From Chitinophagales bacterium (lineage in GTDB: Bacteria > Bacteroidota > Bacteroidia > Chitinophagales > Saprospiraceae): DNA of 5,976 nt. Of this stretch, positions 1 to 5,048 are shown one piece after another. The stretch lies in assembly GCA_013297575.1 (NCBI GenBank), contig JAAFHO010000372.1, positions 1-5,976 on the forward strand, written 5' to 3'. The translations under genes were made by a program, and so were the position numbers. Position 1 is the stretch's first letter. Every line of letters starts with the position of its first letter. Below the pieces are notes generated by a model. That model searched no databases. It worked only from the letters and a program-made list of their open reading frames with translations, and had not been told where the DNA came from.

Positions 1-1298
1 ACATCCGAATTGAATTTCTGACGGTATTCTGTGGCCAATTCAGTGGCAAAAACCACCGCTTCTGGGTCGTCGCCATTCACGTGAAAGACCGGTGCTTGTA
101 CCACTTCCGCCACTTGCGTACAGTAGGTAGAAGAACGTCCTTCCTCCCAATTGGCGGTAAAACCAATCTGATTATTGACTACAATATGGATAGTACCACC
201 GGTATAATAACCTTCCAATTGGCTCATTTGGATCAATTCATACACAATACCCTGACCGGCCAATGCTGCATCGCCGTGGATCAAAATAGGTAGAATTTTA
301 TCGTATTCCGAATTGTAGAGCGCGTCGGCTTTAGCACGTGCAAAGCCCTCTACTACAGGATCTACGGCCTCCAAATGCGAAGGATTGGGCAATAATTTTA
401 GATAAACCTCTTTGCCCGATGGCGTTGTTACCATAGACGAAAACCCGAGGTGGTATTTCACATCACCAGAACCAAAACTTTGATCTGGTATCGATTTTCC
501 TTCAAATTCGTTAAAAATTTGTTGGTAGGTCTTGCGCATGGTATTGGCCAACACATTCAAACGACCGCGGTGTGCCATACCAATAACCACTTCATCTACC
601 GGAATTTCGCTTTCCGAAGCAGTATTTACGGCAGCATCCAAAGCGGGAATGAGGGCTTCGCCACCTTCCAGTGAAAAGCGTTTTTGGCCTACAAATTTGG
701 TATGCAGAAACTGCTCAAAACCAACCGATTCATTGAGCCGATCGAGAATGCGTTTCTTTTTTTCCAAAGACAAACCGTATCCGGGCGTTACGATCCGCGA
801 TTCCACTTTTTCGCGCAGCCACATTCGGCGTTCTTTGTTATGGATATGCGCGTTTTCAAAACCAATGGTAGCCGTATATAATTCATTTAAACGAGCAAGA
901 ATACTGCGCAAGGTAGCATTGGGCATATTCAGTTCATAACCTGCTGTAAATGCGGTATCCAAATCGGCTTCCGAAAGGCCATAATCCGACAAATTCAATT
1001 TTGGTTCGCGGTCTTTACGCGGACGAATTGGATTGGTATTGGATAGAAAATGGCCGCGATCGCGGTATCCGTGGATCAGTCCAAGTACAGCAAATTCTTT
1101 TTGCCACCCGGCAGCGGGTGCTGCTGCGGATGTACCATTGGAGGATGCATGGCCATTAGTGGCATTTAGGGCATAATCAAAGCCTTTAAAAAAGGCAGAC
1201 CAATCGGCCTCTACAGAGGTTGGCTCTGCGAGCCAAGATTGGTAAAGTCCATCAATATATTGCGGATGAGCGTTTGCTACTGCTGAAAAATCTTTCAT
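1..1298 (-). CDS. sucA: 2-oxoglutarate dehydrogenase E1 component, N-terminal part (runs off the left edge)
   Basis: This is the thiamine-diphosphate-dependent E1 subunit of the 2-oxoglutarate dehydrogenase complex. It decarboxylates 2-oxoglutarate in the TCA cycle and passes the succinyl group to the lipoyl domain of E2. My translation from the ATG at 1298 is open for 432 codons to the window edge, about half of the family's roughly 900 residues. Residues 9-40 match the E1 N-terminal segment (AHPQYIDGLYQSWLAEP). A low-complexity Asn/Ser/Ala/Pro linker follows (44-64), then RGHFLSNTNPI (81-91), GMAHRGRLNVLAN (240-252) and DVKYHLG (279-285). The ThDP/metal motif is HGDAALAGQG (341-350) paired with VVNNQIGF (373-380), and the last recognisable block is APVFHVNGDDPEAV. 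All visible catalytic-site blocks are intact. The ATG fits the usual family N-terminus; no clear Shine-Dalgarno precedes it. The E2 gene often lies downstream, but that lies outside the window. Confidence 0.97.
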   Translation of the reverse strand, partial: MKDFSAVANAHPQYIDGLYQSWLAEPTSVEADWSAFFKGFDYALNATNGHASSNGTSAAAPAAGWQKEFAVLGLIHGYRDRGHFLSNTNPIRPRKDREPKLNLSDYGLSEADLDTAFTAGYELNMPNATLRSILARLNELYTATIGFENAHIHNKERRMWLREKVESRIVTPGYGLSLEKKKRILDRLNESVGFEQFLHTKFVGQKRFSLEGGEALIPALDAAVNTASESEIPVDEVVIGMAHRGRLNVLANTMRKTYQQIFNEFEGKSIPDQSFGSGDVKYHLGFSSMVTTPSGKEVYLKLLPNPSHLEAVDPVVEGFARAKADALYNSEYDKILPILIHGDAALAGQGIVYELIQMSQLEGYYTGGTIHIVVNNQIGFTANWEEGRSSTYCTQVAEVVQAPVFHVNGDDPEAVVFATELATEYRQKFNSD

Positions 1299-1386
1299 TT
1301 CCGGTAAAAACAAATATTATTTCGAAATCAAAAAATAAACAAGGTCACTTTTGTGTTAGTATTTGTCAAAGAGTGCCTAAACCGAG

Positions 1387-1394
1387 CAAAGATA
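1387..1394 (-). promoter_or_regulatory. Candidate sucA promoter, -7 element
   Basis: Read on the minus strand, this is TATCTTTG, a perfect match to the Bacteroidota -7 consensus TAnnTTTG. It lies about 90 bp before the sucA ATG and would give a leader of about 80 nt. I do not find a TTTG -33 element at the expected 17-23 nt spacing. The motif should occur by chance about once in a few kilobases of A/T-rich sequence, so this is tentative. Confidence 0.35.
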
Positions 1395-1518
1395 CTGCGA
1401 AAGGGAGATACAGTGACCTAATTTTTTTATTAAATTTTGGGATGTACGCCTTATTATAATTAGACCGCAAATTTTATTTGTCCTTGTTTGTGGGAGAGCA
1501 GATTCTTTTGTCCAAGGT

Positions 1519-1531
1519 TGTCAATTTGACA
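1519..1531. repeat. Inverted repeat TGTCAA-T-TTGACA (operator-like)
   Basis: Two perfect 6-bp arms (TGTCAA and TTGACA) are separated by one base, between the divergent sucA and Rpn-like genes. This is the shape of a dimeric repressor site, but no regulator gene is visible in the window. A match this short can arise by chance. Confidence 0.3.
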
Positions 1532-1576
1532 TGCACACCTCTGCCTCAGGCTGCGTGTACTGCTAAAACGAATTTT

Positions 1577-1606
1577 AACAAAAAAACATTTTGTTTTTAA
1601 ACAAAA
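1577..1606. repeat. Overlapping A/T inverted repeats across the -33 region of the Rpn-like promoter
   Basis: TTTTGTTT (1589-1596) and AAACAAAA (1599-1606) are perfect 8-bp inverted arms separated by two T. The left arm can instead pair with AACAAAA at 1577-1583 across a 5-nt gap. The same TTTTG supplies the -33 TTTG of the candidate promoter at 1590-1624. The arrangement would suit an operator that occludes the -33 contact. Low complexity makes chance self-complementarity likely, so only the structure is certain. Confidence 0.45.
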
Positions 1607-1624
1607 CTAAACGTTTTATCTTTG
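1590..1624 (+). promoter_or_regulatory. Promoter of the Rpn-like gene (TTTG - 23 nt - TATCTTTG)
   Basis: TTTG at 1590-1593 and TATCTTTG at 1617-1624 match the Bacteroidota -33/-7 consensus (TTTG and TAnnTTTG) with a 23-nt spacer, at the upper end of the known range. Transcription would begin near 1630-1632, only a few bases before the ATG at 1634. The mRNA would therefore be leaderless or nearly so. This also argues against the in-frame TTG at 1622, which lies inside the -7 box. Confidence 0.6.
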
Positions 1625-1633
1625 CCCTTAATT

Positions 1634-2455
1634 ATGGCAAAAGAAAAAACTACCGAAGTGAAATTGGGTGTACTAGATACCACATCATTCGCCCATCATC
1701 CGCACGACAAATACGCTAAAATCATACTACAAGTTAGGGAAATCGCTTTACAAATCATTGAATATGTGCTCGATCCCGAGGATTTTGCATGTATTGATTT
1801 GGAGAGTTTAACGTTGAGCAATACGACCTTCATCGACGAAACGCTAAAGGAGACTTTTGCGGATATTTGTTATGTAGGGAAGACCAAAACGGGCGAACCG
1901 TTTAGGATTAATTTTTTATTTGAGCACAAAAGCGATAAACCGGATAAGTCGGAGGAGTCAAGCCAAGAGCAATTGAACCGCTATATCCTGAATAAACGGA
2001 TGGAAGATAGGAAACAGAATAGGGATTTGGCGTTGACTATTCCAATATTACTTTACCACGGCAGCGCGGCTTTGGAAAAAGAAACGCCGACTACACTTTT
2101 CCCAAAAGCACCCAAAAATTTATTGAAGTATGTTCCATCATTCGATTATATCATATTGGATATTTCGCATTTAAAGGACAGCGAAATAGAGGCCATCAAA
2201 TTCGTAGATCTAAGGAATATTTTTTTGGCTTTTAAGCACTCGAGAAATGAAAAGTATTTGGCGGAACATTGGAAAAAAGTCATTATTTTTGCAGCACAAA
2301 CTGTAAAAAATTTCCCCTTAAACATTATTATAAAAGCAACCTTTCTTTATATGGTACACGTATCACAAACTGTTAGCAAAAAATCAAAGAACCTTGAGCA
2401 TGAACGCTCTCCCGAGGAAAAGGGGTATTATTGCCTTTTATTCCTGAATTTTTAG
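1634..2455 (+). CDS. Rpn/YhgA-like PD-(D/E)XK nuclease, putative transposase family; C-terminus probably frameshifted
   Basis: This 273-residue protein resembles the Rpn family (recombination-promoting nuclease, formerly 'putative transposase YhgA-like'). E. coli members act as DNA nucleases and have been tied to RecA-independent recombination, toxicity and phage defence. The family signature is in order: HDKYAK (24-29), FIDETLKETFADICY (66-80) supplying catalytic Asp77, FLFEHKS (94-100) supplying the E-x-K pair Glu97/Lys99, NRY (115-117), and PILLYHG (137-143). Together these make a complete D...ExK nuclease core. I chose the ATG at 1634 over the TTG at 1622 because the promoter -7 box covers the TTG. 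The C-terminus is odd. After PEEKG (residue 264) the frame ends in YYCLLFLNF, whereas the -1 frame continues with a family-like tail ending near KKGREED (see 2419-2517). No partner gene is visible. The gene runs convergently into the PLP-enzyme gene. Family call is firm; activity is inferred. Confidence 0.85.
   Translation: MAKEKTTEVKLGVLDTTSFAHHPHDKYAKIILQVREIALQIIEYVLDPEDFACIDLESLTLSNTTFIDETLKETFADICYVGKTKTGEPFRINFLFEHKSDKPDKSEESSQEQLNRYILNKRMEDRKQNRDLALTIPILLYHGSAALEKETPTTLFPKAPKNLLKYVPSFDYIILDISHLKDSEIEAIKFVDLRNIFLAFKHSRNEKYLAEHWKKVIIFAAQTVKNFPLNIIIKATFLYMVHVSQTVSKKSKNLEHERSPEEKGYYCLLFLNF
2257..2291 (+). promoter_or_regulatory. Possible internal promoter inside the Rpn-like gene
   Basis: TTTG (2257-2260) and TATTTTTG (2284-2291) again fit the TTTG/TAnnTTTG consensus, with the same 23-nt spacer as the gene's own promoter. 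Transcription would start near 2298. The first in-frame ATG downstream is at 2351 (Met240), so the transcript could encode only the C-terminal segment. The match lies in A/T-rich coding DNA and may be chance. Confidence 0.25.
2419..2425 (+). other. Slippery heptamer A_AAG_GGG, candidate -1 frameshift site or indel site
   Basis: In the reading frame of the Rpn-like gene the codons are GAA AAG GGG TAT. The heptamer therefore has the X_XXY_YYZ form in register for -1 slippage, and both tRNAs could re-pair (AAA, GGG). A GAGGA stretch (2414-2418) lies directly upstream. Without slippage translation stops at 2455. With it the protein would run on for 30 codons to the TAA at 2515-2517, 294 residues in all. 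The run of four A and four G is equally a hotspot for a real or sequencing indel, which I consider at least as likely. Confidence 0.45.
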
Positions 2456-2517
2456 TGGATTCATTTAAAAAGGGTAGAGAAGAGGATATCCCTACTCCGC
2501 CACTAACACCCTCGTAA
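2425..2517 (+). pseudogene. -1 frame C-terminal continuation of the Rpn-like protein
   Basis: In the frame one base back, translation runs VLLPFIPEFLVD, then SFKKGREED, then a short Pro/Thr-rich end (PTPPLTPS) to a TAA at 2515. The KKGREE stretch resembles the Glu/Gly/Arg-rich tails at the end of many Rpn/YhgA-like proteins, often repeats of REEG or KxEG. This suggests the segment was, or is, the natural C-terminus. The family-like part stops after one such unit, and the last 26 bp overlap the 3' end of the convergent PLP-enzyme gene. The tail may therefore be truncated as well as shifted. Whether it is made by recoding or is a broken end cannot be told from sequence alone. Confidence 0.45.
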
Positions 2518-3640
2518 GCGCTGCTATATCCGCCGCATCATTATACACATTGGGCGAAACCCGAATAAAATCGCCGCGTACAGAAACCGATATATTGTTG
2601 GCTTTTAATGCCTTTTGCAATTGTACCGCATCAGCACCTTCCGGCACCTGTATACCAAACAAATGAGCCGCCCTAAATGCTTCGTCTTCTACCCAATAAC
2701 CCTTTGATTTCCAAATCATTACGGCATCTTTTAGCAAATCTTTGCAATACTGCTGAATATGCACCGGCTGCCATGCTATTAATTGCTCCAAAGCAACAAT
2801 ACCCATCGGCACCAAAATAAAATTACTATGCTCGCCTACGTCAAAACGACGCGCTCCCGGTTGGTAACCATCGCGGTACTGGGTAAGCCCCGCAAAATCC
2901 TGACTGTTTTCGCGGTTGATCCAATTTTCTTCTAAGGGCGTACCATTCCAAAAATAATCGCTGTAATAAGCATAACCCAACGAATAGCCGCCCATCAACC
3001 ATTTGTAGCCGCCACATACGAGCGCATCGATGCCCATTTGCTGCACATCTATGGGCAATGCGCCCACACTCTGCGTACCATCAACGATCAATAAACCGCC
3101 ATAACTGTGTACTTTTTTACTGATTGCCGCCAAATCAAAAATAGTACCATTGGCCCAATGGATATGCCCAATAGCGACAATGGCAGTTTGCGCGTCAATC
3201 GCTGCCAAAATATGCTCATTCCAGGTTTTGCCGCGATCTAACTTGGACGCAGGCATATCTACCGATACGACTTCAACACCTTTTTCTTGGGCCAATCGCC
3301 GCCAAGAATACACATTACTAGGAAATTGTGCATCCGCCACTACGATCTTTTGGCCTTTTTGTACCTTTACATTTTGGGCAACCACCGCAATACCATAAGA
3401 AACTGCGGGTATAAAAGCCACATGATCTGCCGAGGGCGCATGGACTAATTCGGCAAAAAGCCCACGCAACTTTTCTTTATCTGTAAAAAAATCGCTGGGC
3501 GAAATTTGGTATGGTCTGCTTTTTAGCCTTACACTATGGACACCTGCGGCTTCCACCGATTGCATCAATGGCGACATGTACGCACCATTGAGGTAATGGA
3601 TATGTGGCTCTAGGCTAAAAAGGTGTTTTTGACTATCCAT
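2492..3640 (-). CDS. Aminotransferase class V-fold PLP-dependent enzyme
   Basis: This cytosolic pyridoxal-phosphate enzyme of fold type I belongs to the class V aminotransferase group, which includes cysteine desulfurases, kynureninases and isopenicillin-N epimerase-like proteins. The length of 382 residues is normal. Visible features are an N-terminal YLNGAYMSPL (16-25), HIHWANGT (159-166), the cofactor-ring aspartate in LLIVDGTQSVGALPIDV (Asp187), the Schiff-base lysine in CGGYKWLMG (Lys213), RRFDVGEHSNF (264-274), and a C-terminal IRVSPNVYN (359-367) whose Arg360 sits where related enzymes bind the substrate carboxylate. All key residues are present. I see no desulfurase-type active-site cysteine loop, so the substrate cannot be assigned. 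The start lies 21 bp after the PorP/SprF stop, and no TAnnTTTG box is visible in that gap, so co-transcription is likely. A physiological link between the two is not evident. Confidence 0.92.
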   Translation of the reverse strand: MDSQKHLFSLEPHIHYLNGAYMSPLMQSVEAAGVHSVRLKSRPYQISPSDFFTDKEKLRGLFAELVHAPSADHVAFIPAVSYGIAVVAQNVKVQKGQKIVVADAQFPSNVYSWRRLAQEKGVEVVSVDMPASKLDRGKTWNEHILAAIDAQTAIVAIGHIHWANGTIFDLAAISKKVHSYGGLLIVDGTQSVGALPIDVQQMGIDALVCGGYKWLMGGYSLGYAYYSDYFWNGTPLEENWINRENSQDFAGLTQYRDGYQPGARRFDVGEHSNFILVPMGIVALEQLIAWQPVHIQQYCKDLLKDAVMIWKSKGYWVEDEAFRAAHLFGIQVPEGADAVQLQKALKANNISVSVRGDFIRVSPNVYNDAADIAALTRVLVAE

Positions 3641-3661
3641 TTAGATAACTATGATGTTAGG

Positions 3662-4714
3662 TTAGAATTTTGGACAAAGAATGCCTTCATTGGCGTAGTT
3701 CCCAAGATATGCAATCGAAATTTCAAATGCACCTTGGCGTTGGCGCGCACTTAAAGCATTGATATTCAAGTCGTAACTCAATCCTAATAGCACATTATTG
3801 ATCTCAAAACCCAACATCACCACCGCAGCATCCAAGCCAGCACCTACATCATTGTGCACAGGCCGCACCCATGTACCAATATGGAAAGCGGAGGTACCTG
3901 CTTGTCCCATGACAGCACGCACATTGGTACCGACGGTAGTTTCCCAATGAGGGCCTTGTTTGGCAAATAATACACGTGGCAATAAAGAAACCCTGCTTTG
4001 ACGGCCACCAACAGGGAAATTGGCGGCAAACTGCGTAGAAAAACGACCATATAACAAATCGCCTTTGTCCTGACCGCGGTCGAAGGAAACGGCTGGTTGC
4101 GAAAAGTGGTGGTAGGCCAACCCAGCAAATATATTACTTTTACGACCCAATTTTGCGGTATAGTTCAAACCTGTATTCAAGTCGAGGTAAGCGAAATTAT
4201 TAGCTGGCAAATCTTCTAAAGTGGCTGCGGTAAAACCTGAAAAACCGTCAAATTGGTCCTGAAACGTCAAAGAACCATAATTTACGGTACGTTGAGTAAT
4301 ACCCGCCTGAAACCCTGCGGAAAGGAATTGATTATTATCCACACCCAAAGATTTGTGGTATGCCAATGATACTGCAATCTGGGTCGTATTGAAATCAACG
4401 ACACCTACACGGTCGTTATTGAACAAAATACCTAATCCAATCGCATCCTCTACCACACTGCGTTTGCGTGGCGAAAAGCGAAAATCACCTGCTATAGAGT
4501 ATGATTTAATCGGCTCTTCCAATACGCTGCGCCACTGGTCGCGATAGATGGACGATACGCGATAACGACCTTCAAACGCACCCGTCAAGGCAGGGTTGAG
4601 CGTTAGCGGTGAAGCGTAAAACTGCGAATAGTGATTGTCTTGCGCACCAAGCATGGCACTACATAGGATGGCGAACAAAAAGCCCAGCAGGGAGCGTATA
4701 ATTAGTTTTTGCAT
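3662..4714 (-). CDS. PorP/SprF family type IX secretion system membrane protein
   Basis: This 350-residue protein matches the PorP/SprF family, known in Bacteroidota from type IX secretion and gliding motility. Residues 1-24 form a signal peptide: MQKLIIRS, a hydrophobic core, then MLGAQ, with likely cleavage before or after Gln25. The mature N-terminus carries the family hallmark QDNHYSQFYASPLTLNPALT (25-44) followed by YRDQW (57-61). The rest alternates aromatic and small residues as in an outer-membrane beta-barrel. The C-terminus has the typical GAFEISIAYLG segment and ends in CPKF. Length and both termini are complete. Family members often sit next to a large surface adhesin or PKD/gliding repeat protein; none is in view upstream, where the neighbour is divergent. 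This copy may be one of several paralogues, so I give no gene symbol. It is probably the first gene of a unit with the PLP enzyme. Confidence 0.94.
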   Translation of the reverse strand: MQKLIIRSLLGFLFAILCSAMLGAQDNHYSQFYASPLTLNPALTGAFEGRYRVSSIYRDQWRSVLEEPIKSYSIAGDFRFSPRKRSVVEDAIGLGILFNNDRVGVVDFNTTQIAVSLAYHKSLGVDNNQFLSAGFQAGITQRTVNYGSLTFQDQFDGFSGFTAATLEDLPANNFAYLDLNTGLNYTAKLGRKSNIFAGLAYHHFSQPAVSFDRGQDKGDLLYGRFSTQFAANFPVGGRQSRVSLLPRVLFAKQGPHWETTVGTNVRAVMGQAGTSAFHIGTWVRPVHNDVGAGLDAAVVMLGFEINNVLLGLSYDLNINALSARQRQGAFEISIAYLGNYANEGILCPKF

Positions 4715-4774
4715 ATTAAATGGTGGATTAAGTTATGGTATATATAGTTTCTTAAAACGCTGTTTAAAGGGACG

Positions 4775-4782
4775 CAAAGGTA
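4775..4782 (-). promoter_or_regulatory. Candidate promoter of the PorP/SprF gene, -7 element
   Basis: On the minus strand this reads TACCTTTG, a full match to TAnnTTTG. It sits about 60 bp before the ATG, giving a leader of roughly 50 nt. No TTTG is found at the right distance for a -33 element. It would drive the PorP/SprF gene and, by read-through, the PLP-enzyme gene. Confidence 0.45.
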
Positions 4783-4844
4783 CACAATCCCATATAAACA
4801 CTTTATTTTCTAATCTATTTAACGCAGATTTACTTAGAAACTTG

Positions 4845-4858
4845 TTCCAGTACTGGAA
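4845..4858. repeat. Perfect 14-bp palindrome TTCCAGTACTGGAA
   Basis: The two 7-bp halves are exactly complementary with no spacer. It lies about 63 bp upstream of the PorP/SprF -7 box and about 165 bp upstream of the DUF2461 -7 box. It could bind a dimeric regulator. One such palindrome in a window this size is not far from chance expectation. Confidence 0.4.
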
Positions 4859-4941
4859 AACTATACGGATGACCTCTGCTGAGGCCGAACAAAAAGCGCT
4901 ATCCATGATGGCTACCAACATACGAGGCAACCGAATATTTG

Positions 4942-4982
4942 CAAAAAACAATAACAATCCGTGTGCTTTATCAAAAAACAAT
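4942..4982. repeat. Short direct repeat CAAAAAACAAT, two copies
   Basis: The 11-mer occurs at 4942-4952 and again at 4972-4982, 30 bp apart start to start. It is A-rich and of low complexity. Only two copies are seen, so this is not a CRISPR or iteron array. Confidence 0.35.
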
Positions 4983-5023
4983 TTATTTTACCACCCATGC
5001 AATGACTTGTTTGTTTTTATGCC

Positions 5024-5031
5024 TAATTTTG
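5024..5031 (+). promoter_or_regulatory. Candidate promoter of the DUF2461-mazG unit, -7 element
   Basis: TAATTTTG matches TAnnTTTG exactly and would start transcription near 5038, about 11 bases before the ATG at 5049. This supports that ATG over the in-frame ATGs at 5019 and further upstream. Possible -33 words (TTG at 5007, TTTG at 5010) are closer than the usual 17-23 nt, so the match is partial. Confidence 0.42.
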
Positions 5032-5048
5032 TGCTACAATTTCAAACT

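Larger units (their letters stand above)
1299..1633. other. Divergent intergenic region between sucA and the Rpn-like gene
   Basis: This stretch of about 335 bp is A/T-rich and I see no convincing gene in it. It carries the 5' leaders of two divergent genes, a TAnnTTTG box on each strand, a TGTCAA-T-TTGACA inverted repeat (1519-1531) and an A/T palindrome over the right-hand promoter (1577-1606). The word TTTGTCC occurs twice exactly 30 bp apart (1477-1483 and 1507-1513). Only a short GCCT-C-AGGC stem with a one-base loop is visible near 1545. I see no hairpin followed by a T run, so no terminator is called. Confidence 0.7.
4715..5048. other. Divergent intergenic region between the PorP/SprF gene and the DUF2461 gene
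   Basis: This stretch of 334 bp holds the leaders of two divergent genes, one TAnnTTTG box on each strand, a perfect palindrome TTCCAGTACTGGAA (4845-4858), a short CCTC-TGCT-GAGG stem (about 4872-4883) and an 11-bp direct repeat CAAAAAACAAT (4942-4952 and 4972-4982). The plus-strand frame of DUF2461 happens to be open across the whole stretch, including an ATG at 4869 followed by TSAEAEQKALSMMATN. Family comparison and the promoter favour the later start at 5049. I see no RNA gene or terminator. Confidence 0.6.

Noticed and set aside
81..1159. Several plus-strand open frames of 65-135 codons across 81-1159
   Set aside because: They lie opposite the well-conserved sucA reading frame and show no family resemblance or internal logic of their own.
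1220..1459. Plus-strand open frame of 79 codons spanning the sucA start and its upstream region
   Set aside because: It overlaps the sucA N-terminus antisense, its downstream half is A/T-rich leader sequence, and it has no recognisable protein features.
1538..1558. CCTCTGCCTCAGGC stretch as a hairpin or RNA element, similar in wording to CCTCTGCTGAGGC near 4872
   Set aside because: Only 4-bp stems form and the resemblance between the two sites is short. There is nothing beyond chance to support a repeat family.
1622..1633. TTG start four codons upstream of the Rpn-like ATG
   Set aside because: The TTG lies within the TATCTTTG -7 box and would not be on the transcript. The ATG at 1634 gives a normal family N-terminus.
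2452..2506. Inverted repeat TTAGTGG (2452-2458) / CCACTAA (2500-2506) as a bidirectional terminator
   Set aside because: The 7-bp arms are separated by 41 bases, with no following T run on either strand, and the right arm is coding sequence for the PLP-enzyme C-terminus.
1634..2517. The Rpn-like gene as a complete insertion sequence
   Set aside because: No terminal inverted repeats or target-site duplications are visible around it. The nuclease family is called 'transposase' only by historical annotation.
4733..4981. Minus-strand open frame of 82 codons in the PorP/DUF2461 intergenic region
   Set aside because: No family resemblance and no promoter or start context. It would read through the PorP promoter box, so it is treated as a chance frame.
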